Source: JBBSUQ01 sp964389755 (GTDB lineage: Bacteria; Bacteroidota; Bacteroidia; Flavobacteriales_D; Crocinitomicaceae). From it: a stretch of 64,000 nucleotides of DNA. A program made the translations under genes and the position numbers. Of the stretch, positions 27,059-35,503 are shown piece by piece. The stretch spans positions 134,848 to 198,847 of the forward strand of contig CAYMEW010000001.1 of the NCBI GenBank assembly GCA_964389755.1, read 5' to 3'. The first letter of the stretch is position 1; each line of letters begins with the position of its first letter. The notes beneath the pieces are model-generated. The model was not told the origin of the DNA. It did not search any database and saw only the letters and a list, made by a program, of their open reading frames with translations.

Positions 27059-29875
27059 TTAGTTCTTCACCACACGCAGTACTTTGATACCGCTTTCTCC
27101 CGCGATGCGTACGAGGTAAACCCCGGGTTGCGCTGCGCTCAGGTCGATCGTGAAAGATTTACCGGCCTGGAAGGTTACGTTCTCCGAAAGTACTTCGGCC
27201 CCTTTCAGGTCGCTCACACGCACAACAGCCTCCATCGTGCCGTCGTAGCTGATGTAAACAAGTCCGCCGGACGGGTTCGGGTAGAGTTTGAATCCGTCGA
27301 GGGATGTTTCATCGAGTCCGAGGCAATCCTGTAGTTGCAGTTCAACGAGGGCCGTATCCGGATCGCACACGCCGTTGTCCACGATGTAATGGAAATTGTA
27401 GTTTCCGGCGAGTTCCCCGTTAAAGGTAATGAGCGAACCGCTGATCGGGTTCCACTGGGAGTCGTACCACTGTCCGTCCAGGTCCACTACGCCGCTGAGA
27501 GCGTCTACGAGGTTGAACGGCCCGTAATTACAGGTGGATACCGTTGATCCCTGTCCGGCACTTGCCGGCTCCACGAGTTCGAGCATGGCAACCACGGTGT
27601 CAGACGTACATACATTGGATACGATGTAGAGTGCTTCCACGGTTCCGGAAGGAAGAATCGTGGTATTGAAGAGCGAGTCGTTGTAAACTGCGAAAGGATT
27701 CGTCGCGAGGCTCCAGGCGCCGTTCTGATCTTCGATTGTTACCGCGCTGTTGAGGTCAAATGCATCTTCATCGCGGCATACCTGAGCTGATCCGCCTGTT
27801 CCGGCCATAAGTGCACAGTCGAGTACTTTTACTTCATCGAGCAGGATGTCGTTGTAGTAAGCAGAGTTCGTCGTCGTAGTCTGATCCACGATAAAGCGGA
27901 CCTGGATCGTTTGCCCGGAGAATGCGCTGAGGTCAACGGTCTTTGTAACCCAGTCGGAAGAATCATCGGAGTAGGTGAATACGTTTGTCCAGCCCGAGCC
28001 ATCGTTCACTTCGACATCAAGTACGCAGTTATCATCCGGGAAGTCGACGTTATTGCTAAATACATCAAACACAAGTGTCGGTGTATTGAGTGTGGAAATG
28101 TCGATCATCGGAGAAGTGAGTGTAATATCTGCCACTTCCGGTGTGGAACCGTCCGTCCAGGCAAAAGTCCCGGCCGGTCGGCCATTGTCATAAGCTCCGT
28201 AATCCGGTGATGCGGAGAACACCCACAGTCCGTAATACGGATCAGGGTTGGAAGAGGCATTGCTCCAGCAATCCGGCAGTATGCCATTCGAGAAGGACTC
28301 GGAGAACGGCGCTACAAAAGGTGCGCATTCGGTTGTAAAGTTCGCGTATCCCGGTGACCATGCGCTCATATCTCCACCGCCGCAGTCTGCCTGCAGGTAT
28401 ACGTCGTATTCGGTATTCGGCATCAGCGTGTTGAGTGCGAAAGGCGGAGGGGAAGTCACGTTCACAATGGTTCCGGCACCTGTTCCGGGTGTAAAGCCCG
28501 CCGGACCGTATTCAATGTTCCATTCTGTTTCGGATCCGCTTGGGTTCCAGTCGATGCTGGCGTCCGTATCTGTGATGTTCGAAGCGGTAATCAGCATCGG
28601 GCTCAGGCAGGAAGCCACCGGCTCGTAACGTACGATCATTTTAAGTGTATTGGCTTCGATGTAATTGTAAAGTACGTCACATCCCGGGTCTCCGTATTCG
28701 TGCCATGCACGCAGTTCGAAGTCCACGTTACCTGTCTGTTGCGCGGCAAAGGTGAGGTTGTTCCGGTCGTAGTCATAAGTTCCGGGATAATCGCCCACAC
28801 CGTTAGCCAGTGTTCCTTCTCCCACTCCGGAAGCCGGAATATAGAGCATGGAATGTTGTTCGGACATAAATGCATAGTAGTAATCCGAAGCTGTCATGGA
28901 GTATTCCACGTCTACCGTACTGATCATGAAGCCTGCGGGGATGCTTGCAGAAAGTGTGATCGGGCAACTGTTTGTACTATTGACAGTTGGTGTTGAATTG
29001 AATTCGGTCGGGATATCCCCGGCACTTGCATATTGGATGCAAAGCGCATTATTTTCACAGGAAGTAATGGAAAACGGACCCTGCCAGCTTCCGAGTGATC
29101 CTCCACCACAGTCTGACTGGATGTAGAAATCGTAGGCGGTTGTTGCCGTAAGGCTGCCCATTGTATAGGAGTTGGTCGTAGCGACATCGGCTGTTCCCGA
29201 TCCCGGTGAAAATCCTGCAGGACCATATTCGATGTTCCAGCTTGTTGCTGCTCCGTTGGCTGTCCAGTTTACATCAATTGTGGAGCTTGTGATGTTCGAG
29301 AACTGGATATTGGACGGTGCGATGCAATCTACACGCTCTACTTTGATATTATCGACGATCCAGTAATAGGACCAGTCACCGGTATAGCGCATGCGCACAC
29401 GGGCTGCGGTACTTCCCCCGGTAGCGGAGGTAATGTCGTAATTTGCAGAAACAACCCCGCTAAAGTCTGTAGCACCATCGTCCACGAGGTTCCAGGTTGT
29501 TCCGTCGAATACTTCCACATACCAGTGGCTTGCGGTAAAGTTATCGTAGAAATAATGGTCGAACGTGAGGATGTAGAAGCCGGTGCCCGAAGCATCGAAG
29601 GTGACCGATTCCAGCGCGGCTTCTTCAGCGGTTCCGTTGTTACCGTAAATATCGCTGTCAAAGATTGCAGCCGGATCACTGATCGGTGCATCTAAAGTTC
29701 GAAATCCGGGATTGTCAAAAGCCCAGACTTCACCGTCCCCGGCAATGTCATTGTTAGTCCACCCGGCAGGTGGCGTGGTGCCGGTAGTTCCTGTAAAATC
29801 TTCATCAATCAACACTTGTGATTTTGCAAAGGTTCCCAGGAACAAGCACGATGCAAATAGATAGAACTTGTTCAT
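27059..29875 (-). CDS. Large secreted protein with two FN3 domains and T9SS C-terminal domain
   Basis: From ATG 29875 (signal peptide MNKFYLFASCLFLGTFAKSQ) the protein has about 938 residues; the frame is open 20 codons further without signal character. Domains: a jelly-roll/choice-of-anchor region (about 21-183), a fibronectin III domain (about 186-273), a unique region, a second FN3 (about 423-515), a MAM-like jelly-roll (about 520-695), a further Cys-bearing region and a type A T9SS sorting domain (about 855-938, starting GFKLYPNPSGG and ending KVLRVVKN). It is probably exported across the outer membrane by T9SS and anchored or released. The mix suggests adhesion or polymer binding. No catalytic motif is seen. 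Confidence 0.9.
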   Translation of the reverse strand: MNKFYLFASCLFLGTFAKSQVLIDEDFTGTTGTTPPAGWTNNDIAGDGEVWAFDNPGFRTLDAPISDPAAIFDSDIYGNNGTAEEAALESVTFDASGTGFYILTFDHYFYDNFTASHWYVEVFDGTTWNLVDDGATDFSGVVSANYDITSATGGSTAARVRMRYTGDWSYYWIVDNIKVERVDCIAPSNIQFSNITSSTIDVNWTANGAATSWNIEYGPAGFSPGSGTADVATTNSYTMGSLTATTAYDFYIQSDCGGGSLGSWQGPFSITSCENNALCIQYASAGDIPTEFNSTPTVNSTNSCPITLSASIPAGFMISTVDVEYSMTASDYYYAFMSEQHSMLYIPASGVGEGTLANGVGDYPGTYDYDRNNLTFAAQQTGNVDFELRAWHEYGDPGCDVLYNYIEANTLKMIVRYEPVASCLSPMLITASNITDTDASIDWNPSGSETEWNIEYGPAGFTPGTGAGTIVNVTSPPPFALNTLMPNTEYDVYLQADCGGGDMSAWSPGYANFTTECAPFVAPFSESFSNGILPDCWSNASSNPDPYYGLWVFSASPDYGAYDNGRPAGTFAWTDGSTPEVADITLTSPMIDISTLNTPTLVFDVFSNNVDFPDDNCVLDVEVNDGSGWTNVFTYSDDSSDWVTKTVDLSAFSGQTIQVRFIVDQTTTTNSAYYNDILLDEVKVLDCALMAGTGGSAQVCRDEDAFDLNSAVTIEDQNGAWSLATNPFAVYNDSLFNTTILPSGTVEALYIVSNVCTSDTVVAMLELVEPASAGQGSTVSTCNYGPFNLVDALSGVVDLDGQWYDSQWNPISGSLITFNGELAGNYNFHYIVDNGVCDPDTALVELQLQDCLGLDETSLDGFKLYPNPSGGLVYISYDGTMEAVVRVSDLKGAEVLSENVTFQAGKSFTIDLSAAQPGVYLVRIAGESGIKVLRVVKN

Positions 29876-29979
29876 ATAATAAAGTATAAATAAGGTTAAA
29901 CGCCGGAAATTAAACAATTTAGAGCTATTTAGCAACAGTTACCTCAACAAAAGACACCGTTTCGAAAACGAACCGGTTC

Positions 29980-31185
29980 TCAGGGAATGAGTTTAAAGCG
30001 GTCAAAAAAGGCCGCGGCACGACCCGAAGCCATGAAGCGCGTACCTCCGTAAGCCGAAAGCAGGAACAGGCGTTCGCCCTGTAATACGAGTCTTTGTGCG
30101 GAAAGATTTCCGAAACGACGCGTGTACCCATTGATAATGGTCAGTGAGTCTTCTGTTAGAATCTCCACCGGGAGTTCCGGTGAGTCGATGAAGTAACTAT
30201 CAACGAGTGATTCAGGATCCGTGGTGACCGCTTCGCTCAAGGTAAGCCGGTAGAAGTTCCCCTGTCCGAATTCGACATACACCAGTTTCAAATCGTCATC
30301 ATTCTCCTCAATACCTGGCTTTCCGCCAAAGGTGATCTCAAAACCGGATTCGGGCGAATGATAGGTATAGCTTCGGGCTGCAAGCACGTTCTTTTTAAAT
30401 GACGGACTGTCGGGTTCGCGGTTGTAGTGTACTTTGCGAAGCGTATATCCTTTGGCTCGCAATAAACTTATGACCCCGGTCTTTCCCCCGAGGTGGCCTG
30501 CGCCGACTGCACAAAAAAGCGGAGATTCCTGTTTTGACAGCAGGGAATCGAGCCTGCGCGCCATCCCGACGTTTCTTTCTGTAATGAGTTTTTCGTAAAA
30601 GTTTCCTGCACCGGCCAGCGCGGCTTTTATCGTTTCAGAGAGCGTCTCGATGTCTCCGCGCGCATAAAGGCGCATGATGTCTTCCTGGCTAATCAGTGCG
30701 AGCGACAGCCTGGACGCAGTTCCTCCGAAAGAAACTTCCGACATAAGGTTTGTCTGGAATTCGATGGTTTCGAGCGGGAAAAACTCTTTTCCGGCATTGA
30801 ATGCATACTGTTCGAAATAGGCGTCTAGGAACTGTGGCATGCCGGTCTCAGCTCCGTAAGCACCGTCCGATCCATCCGAGTCACGCGCATAGATCCCGTT
30901 TTCGGTCAGTTCGACCTCCTGGCGGATGATGGGGGCGTATTGTTCTGAAAACTCGAATATGTCTGTTTCGAGCACGATCGTTTGAGCCTGATCGAGCGCC
31001 AAATAAAGGGAATCAGGAAAGTCAAAGAACTCTTTCCCGTTTTGGTGCAGGCTGCCGAACAGGTATGAATTGCGTGTAAGTCCGTTTCCACTGATCTCCC
31101 ACAACAAGGCATAATCTTCATGCTGCGCGCTGACGGGTCGAAATGAAAAGAGCAGGAAAAGCAGGACGAGGTATTGCGATTGCAT
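29980..31185 (-). CDS. TraB/GumN family protein
   Basis: About 401 residues. An N-terminal signal peptide (MQSQYLVLLFLLFSFRPVSAQ) is followed by the family motif SYLFGSLHQNG (equivalent to GTxH), then IVLETDI. Near residue 235 it has the second motif VGAGHLGGKTGVISLLRAKGY. TraB/GumN proteins are thought to be metal-dependent peptidase-like proteins; activity here is unproven. An extra C-terminal domain (about 270-401) has no match I recognise. A TTG at 31191 is an alternative start but lies in an exact -7 element (31189-31196), so I use ATG 31185. Confidence 0.85.
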   Translation of the reverse strand: MQSQYLVLLFLLFSFRPVSAQHEDYALLWEISGNGLTRNSYLFGSLHQNGKEFFDFPDSLYLALDQAQTIVLETDIFEFSEQYAPIIRQEVELTENGIYARDSDGSDGAYGAETGMPQFLDAYFEQYAFNAGKEFFPLETIEFQTNLMSEVSFGGTASRLSLALISQEDIMRLYARGDIETLSETIKAALAGAGNFYEKLITERNVGMARRLDSLLSKQESPLFCAVGAGHLGGKTGVISLLRAKGYTLRKVHYNREPDSPSFKKNVLAARSYTYHSPESGFEITFGGKPGIEENDDDLKLVYVEFGQGNFYRLTLSEAVTTDPESLVDSYFIDSPELPVEILTEDSLTIINGYTRRFGNLSAQRLVLQGERLFLLSAYGGTRFMASGRAAAFFDRFKLIP

Positions 31186-31188
31186 GGT

Positions 31189-31196
31189 CAAAAATA
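31189..31196 (-). promoter_or_regulatory. Possible -7 promoter element of the TraB/GumN gene
   Basis: TATTTTTG on the minus strand, exact match to TAnnTTTG, but only 3 bp from the ATG at 31185. If used, the mRNA would be almost leaderless. Confidence 0.35.
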
Positions 31197-31219
31197 GAAA
31201 AGATTCCGGATCGCCGTAT

Positions 31220-31252
31220 AAAAAAAACCGCCCACCGGCAGGCGGACGGTTT
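31220..31252 (-). terminator. Rho-independent terminator of the SprB-repeat protein gene
   Basis: On the minus strand ACCGTCCGCC pairs with GGTGGGCGGT (two G-T wobbles) across TGCC, followed by a T run of about 8. Confidence 0.85.
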
Positions 31253-31273
31253 CCCCGTATGAGATCAGTTCAT

Positions 31274-33493
31274 TTACTCAATAACCAGCTTTTCAGTGAA
31301 CGCCTGATTTTGGGTAATCAACCTTACTGTATATACTCCTTTGGCTGCGCCGGTAAGCGTAACAGGAATCTGAACACGCCCTTTTTCGAGTTCGAGTTCA
31401 CGACGCAGGATTACCCGGCCGGCAGCACTTGTTACTTCGAGGGTAAAAATACTAGTATAGGGTACATTGTACACGACCTTAAAGTCACCTCCATTTGGAT
31501 TCGGCACCAGCATCAGGTCGGGATTATCCGGATCAAAATGAATGACCTGAATGTCGGTAAATTCTTCCTGCTTCTCATTATCGACGTTCACGATGCGGTA
31601 ATAAACATTTTCCCGTTGTTGCACGTCGTAATCGGTGTAAAGGTACGTACTTCCGTCAGACCCCTTGGAAGGAATCGAGGCAATCGCTTCAAAGTTAGTT
31701 CCGTCAAACGAGCGTTCTATGCGGAAATGATCGTTGTTCTTTTCAGAACCGGTTTGCCACTGAAGCATCACATTCCGGTTGATCTTCTCGGCTTTGAAAT
31801 AGATGTATTCCACGGCCAGCGGACACACGATGACAAAGGTTGCCGTTCGTGTTACGCCGCAGGCATCCGTAACCTGCACGGTATGCGGACCTGTACTGAT
31901 ACTCGGAACAGTAACAGTAGATGTTGTCTGTCCGCCCACCGACCACAGGTAGCTGTAACCCGGAACCCCGTTTTGTGCAGCGGGATTCAGTATGGTGTTT
32001 CCGGAACAACTGGCCACGATGATACTTTGCGTACCGTTACCTGTGGCTGTATTCCCGAGTGTTTCAAGCGTTGAGCCGCGGAGTGTCATACTCCATGTAT
32101 TGTTCGGCATATACTGGCAGTTATTTCCGCAATTTCCTCCCGAAGAACAATAGCAATACGAATTTTGGATCTGGAAGTTCACGTTTCCGGAACACGCAGA
32201 ACCCAGGCACGCACCGAGTTCCGGAAACACGTCTATACCGGCACCCGTACATGTTCCGGGTGCAGATGTATTACAATTCCAGAAACTTCCCGTTGCAGCA
32301 GGCGCTATTCCACAGGGGCTTACCACCTTAAAAGCTCCTTCTGCCATATAACAGGCAAAAAAGCAATAACCGGATAACGATTGATACTGCGCATCTAGAA
32401 TGGTCCCGGTAATGGTTGAATTGGCCGGCCTGGGAACTGTCAGGTTGTAGTTACAGGATCCGGCAGCTCCACACCAGGCGCCGTTATAGCGAAAAGACAT
32501 CCAGCCCGCGCTGAACGTGGCTACCGAACTTACCAGGGGATCAATCACCAGCGGATAAACAGCGTCATCGGCGGTCATCCAATCGGAAGGAACAAAAAGG
32601 CTTAGCGTTTGATCGCTCCATTCATAATGAAAACTGGCGGAGCGTTCTTTCAGGCCGCTGTTATCGTAACCAAAAGCTTTGGAAATTGTGAATTTTTCTT
32701 CGTTGGCAGCATTTCGGATGCTGTAATTACCGAATCTGTTTCCTTCGTTATCGAAGAATTCAGTATCACCGGTCTGCATGGAATAGCCCACGGGAAGTAG
32801 TATATCATCTGAGAAGCGCAGGTATTTTACATTTTCGAGATTTGCCGGCTCCTGGTTCAGAATATAATTTGTTTTAATCTGATCCAGCGAATAAAGTATC
32901 TGGATATCGATTCCGTCCCAGGCATTTATGATGCGAATTCCTTCTTCACCGACCGTATAATTCGTCCAGTCAGCGGCTCCGAGACTTTGCAGGGTTCCGT
33001 CATTGAGAACAAAGGTCAGCGAAAGATTATTGTTAAAACGGAACAACTGATTATCTGTTTTGAAACCCGTTAGTTGTTCATTGATGTCAAGAAATGTCGG
33101 TGCTGCCTGATTCGGGCTTTCATAATATCCTCCTCCAATTGAAAGTAGCAGCGGATCGATTGAAATCATCCTGCCGTTTTTAGGATAATGGAAAATACCG
33201 TAAACGGCCTGAGAATAAAATTCCGTACCACCGGTGCCCTCAGCGATAAATAAGCGCGTCGAATCGGTACGTTTATGGATCAATTCGTAACAATCCGTGC
33301 AAGGTGCATTGTAAGGCAACACGCCAAATTCCGGATGATCGTAAAAATCCGCCGGGACCGCTTTTAAGAGTTCTTCTGAAATTTTAGGTGTCCGACTTCG
33401 GAATGAAGTCAAATTGAACTCTTTCGGCGCCATTTGTCCAAAGGACAGGGTAAGACTGAACAAAGAAATTTGTAGTAGTAGTAATCGTTTCAT
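31274..33493 (-). CDS. Secreted T9SS protein with one SprB-like repeat
   Basis: 739 residues with a signal peptide (MKRLLLLQISLFSLTLSFGQ). The N-terminal 330 residues form a beta-rich domain ending VYPLVIDPLVSS, a phrase seen at the end of N-terminal domains in Bacteroidota repeat proteins. A Cys-rich middle (about 340-480) follows. About 490-555 is a single SprB-like repeat (GYSYLWSVGG...STGPHTVQVTDACG), the unit that makes up gliding adhesins. The end is a type A T9SS sorting domain (about 660-739, LVPNPNGGDF to FTEKLVIE). Probably a surface or released protein; ligand unknown. A terminator follows. Confidence 0.88.
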   Translation of the reverse strand: MKRLLLLQISLFSLTLSFGQMAPKEFNLTSFRSRTPKISEELLKAVPADFYDHPEFGVLPYNAPCTDCYELIHKRTDSTRLFIAEGTGGTEFYSQAVYGIFHYPKNGRMISIDPLLLSIGGGYYESPNQAAPTFLDINEQLTGFKTDNQLFRFNNNLSLTFVLNDGTLQSLGAADWTNYTVGEEGIRIINAWDGIDIQILYSLDQIKTNYILNQEPANLENVKYLRFSDDILLPVGYSMQTGDTEFFDNEGNRFGNYSIRNAANEEKFTISKAFGYDNSGLKERSASFHYEWSDQTLSLFVPSDWMTADDAVYPLVIDPLVSSVATFSAGWMSFRYNGAWCGAAGSCNYNLTVPRPANSTITGTILDAQYQSLSGYCFFACYMAEGAFKVVSPCGIAPAATGSFWNCNTSAPGTCTGAGIDVFPELGACLGSACSGNVNFQIQNSYCYCSSGGNCGNNCQYMPNNTWSMTLRGSTLETLGNTATGNGTQSIIVASCSGNTILNPAAQNGVPGYSYLWSVGGQTTSTVTVPSISTGPHTVQVTDACGVTRTATFVIVCPLAVEYIYFKAEKINRNVMLQWQTGSEKNNDHFRIERSFDGTNFEAIASIPSKGSDGSTYLYTDYDVQQRENVYYRIVNVDNEKQEEFTDIQVIHFDPDNPDLMLVPNPNGGDFKVVYNVPYTSIFTLEVTSAAGRVILRRELELEKGRVQIPVTLTGAAKGVYTVRLITQNQAFTEKLVIE

Positions 33494-33729
33494 AATTAGC
33501 GTAGTTTGTCTGATGACAATTTGATCACTAAATTATTAAAACTTAACTGATTAATAAAATTTTTTTAATAAGCGTTGTATAAAGTTCAATAAGTGTTTTC
33601 GACAAAGCCCAGTGAAACAGGGCGTTTTTAGTTGAAAACTAATTTTGGGCGGGTGGTAAAAAGGGTATAAATACGTATTGCTTATTGTTGTCGGACGGTA
33701 GATCTTCGGAAGAGTCACGCAATCAAATT

Positions 33730-33760
33730 AAAAAAGCGGCACCTTTCGATGCCGCTTTTC
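33730..33760 (-). terminator. Rho-independent terminator of recA
   Basis: On the minus strand AAAAGCGGCA / TGCCGCTTTT form a 10-bp stem, followed by T's; 16 bp past the recA stop. Confidence 0.9.
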
Positions 33761-33775
33761 TTAAACGATATGCAG

Positions 33776-34810
33776 TTAGTCCTGAAGCACCGGTTGTTGG
33801 GTGCCGGTAGCTCCAAGAGCTTCTTTGATCTTCATCTCAAGTTCTTCCATGAGTTCCGGATTGTCTTCGATCAGTGATTTTACTGCATCGCGCCCCTGCC
33901 CCAGGCGTGTTTCGCCATAGGAGAACCACGATCCGCTCTTTTTCAGGATGTTCAGGTCAACCCCGAGGTCGATAATTTCACCGACTTTGGAGATTCCTCC
34001 TCCATACATGATGTCGAATTCGGCCCGTCTGAAGGGGGGGGCCACTTTATTTTTCACGACTTTTACCTTCACGCGGTTCCCGATCACTTCCTCGCCATCT
34101 TTGATTTGGCTGGTTCGTCGGATGTCGATGCGAATGGAAGAGTAGAATTTCAGTGCATTACCACCGGTTGTTGTTTCGGGGTTCCCGAACATCACGCCGA
34201 TCTTATCGCGCAGCTGGTTAATAAAGATGCAACAGCATTTTGCTTTGTTGATCGACCCGGTCAGTTTCCGGAGTGCTTTTGACATCAGGCGGGCCTGCAA
34301 TCCCATTTGAGAATCCCCCATTTCGCCTTCGATCTCTGCCTTTGGCGTAAGTGCGGCTACCGAGTCAACCACGAGCAGGTCGATCGCACCGGAGCGAATG
34401 AGGTTATCGGCGATCTCGAGGGCCTGTTCCCCGTTATCGGGTTGTGAGATCAGCAGGTTGTCGATGTCTACTCCGAGTTTTTTGGCGTAGAACTGATCGA
34501 AAGCGTGTTCGGCATCGATGATCGCGGCAATTCCTCCCTGTTTCTGAACTTCGGCAATGGCATGAATGGCAAGGGTGGTCTTACCGGAAGATTCCGGTCC
34601 GTAGATCTCCACGACCCGTCCTTTCGGGAATCCATTGACCCCGAGGGCAAGATCGAGTGTGATCGACCCGGTCGGGATTACCTCTACCTGTTCCACTGCT
34701 TCAGATCCGAGTTTCATGACGGTTCCTTTTCCGAATGTTTTGTCGAGCTTCTCCATGGTAAGCTGGAGCGCTTTTAATTTTTCTGTGTTTACTTCTTTTT
34801 TTACTGCCAT
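33776..34810 (-). CDS. recA: Recombinase RecA
   Basis: Strand-exchange ATPase for homologous recombination and the SOS response. About 344 residues from ATG 34810 (MAVKKEVNTEKLKAL). The frame runs 20 codons further upstream, but that start lies inside the promoter element at 34868-34875. Walker A is GPESSGKTT; other landmarks are AEHAFDQFYAKKLGVD, VVDSVAALTPKAEIEGEMGD, the loop L2 region GNPETTTGGNALKFY and the usual variable tail. Both promoter halves are present, with -33 TTG and 17-bp spacing. No LexA-type box was recognised. Assignment is certain. Confidence 0.98.
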   Translation of the reverse strand: MAVKKEVNTEKLKALQLTMEKLDKTFGKGTVMKLGSEAVEQVEVIPTGSITLDLALGVNGFPKGRVVEIYGPESSGKTTLAIHAIAEVQKQGGIAAIIDAEHAFDQFYAKKLGVDIDNLLISQPDNGEQALEIADNLIRSGAIDLLVVDSVAALTPKAEIEGEMGDSQMGLQARLMSKALRKLTGSINKAKCCCIFINQLRDKIGVMFGNPETTTGGNALKFYSSIRIDIRRTSQIKDGEEVIGNRVKVKVVKNKVAPPFRRAEFDIMYGGGISKVGEIIDLGVDLNILKKSGSWFSYGETRLGQGRDAVKSLIEDNPELMEELEMKIKEALGATGTQQPVLQD

Positions 34811-34867
34811 ATCGTTTTTGTTGCGATGCAGAACTGCTACTGCACCTGGTTTATTGCTTTTGTTGTA

Positions 34868-34895
34868 CAAAGGTAGGTTAGCAGACCGTAATCAA
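34868..34895 (-). promoter_or_regulatory. Bacteroidota promoter of recA (-33 TTG, -7 TACCTTTG)
   Basis: TACCTTTG at 34868-34875 (minus strand) with TTG 17 bp upstream. Both elements match the phylum consensus and give a leader of about 50 bases. Confidence 0.7.
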
Positions 34896-34911
34896 TTTAC
34901 GTTCTTATTTG

Positions 34912-35373
34912 TTAATTGAATTTTTCGAGAATTTCTTCGGCATGCGCCTTTGTTTTGGGCTTTTCGATAATGTCCACAATCGTATTATCCGCATCGATCA
35001 GGAAGGTTGTCCGGTGGATCCCGTCGAAAACCCGTCCCATAAACTTTTTCTCTCCCCAAACGCCGTAATCCGTAATAATTTTTTTATCGGTATCGGCCAG
35101 GATCGGAAAGTTCAGCTTGTGTTTCCCGGCGAATTTTTCATGGGAACCCACGCTGTCGGCACTCACTCCAACAACGGAGATACCGGCTTTTGTAAGTTCC
35201 TGTTCGTGTGCCGTGAGGTTGCAGGCCTGTGCCGTACATCCCGGAGTACTGTCTTTCGGATAAAAGTAAAGCGCGAGCTTTTTCCCTTTGTAATCGGCTG
35301 AACTGACTGTTTTGCCGTTCTGATCCTGCGCGGTGAATGCAGGGGCTTTGTCACCCGGTTTTAAATGCTTCAT
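34912..35373 (-). CDS. bcp: Thioredoxin-dependent thiol peroxidase (BCP peroxiredoxin)
   Basis: Reduces peroxides with thioredoxin. The 153-residue protein has the peroxidatic Cys46 in DSTPGCTAQAC and the resolving Cys51 five residues on, the classic BCP pairing, plus the thioredoxin-fold motifs FYPKD and VFDGIHRTTFLID. Length is typical. It has a complete promoter (35413-35444) and is followed by recA on the same strand 102 bp later, which has its own promoter, so the two are probably separate transcripts. Confidence 0.96.
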   Translation of the reverse strand: MKHLKPGDKAPAFTAQDQNGKTVSSADYKGKKLALYFYPKDSTPGCTAQACNLTAHEQELTKAGISVVGVSADSVGSHEKFAGKHKLNFPILADTDKKIITDYGVWGEKKFMGRVFDGIHRTTFLIDADNTIVDIIEKPKTKAHAEEILEKFN

Positions 35374-35412
35374 TTGCTTACTTATTAAACATTCGAATGA
35401 TTAAATTTTAAT

Positions 35413-35444
35413 CAAATATATCGGACATCTTTTGATTTTCCAAA
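35413..35444 (-). promoter_or_regulatory. Bacteroidota promoter of bcp (-33 TTTG, -7 TATATTTG)
   Basis: On the minus strand TTTG, a 20-bp spacer and TATATTTG: a full match to the phylum consensus, about 40 bp before the start codon. Confidence 0.75.
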
Positions 35445-35452
35445 TTTTTCGT

Positions 35453-35486
35453 CAAAAAAAATCGCCACCCGTTCCGAGTGGCGATG
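35453..35486 (-). terminator. Rho-independent terminator of odhA-odhB
   Basis: On the minus strand ATCGCCACTCG / CGGGTGGCGAT pair around a short loop (G-T wobble) and are followed by T7. Confidence 0.88.
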
Positions 35487-35503
35487 CTTTCATTTCCGGG
35501 AGC

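Noticed and set aside
33494..33729. AT-rich spacer before the 739-residue T9SS gene as a possible hidden gene
   Set aside because: No open frame of useful length and no RNA-like fold; it is probably only the promoter region.
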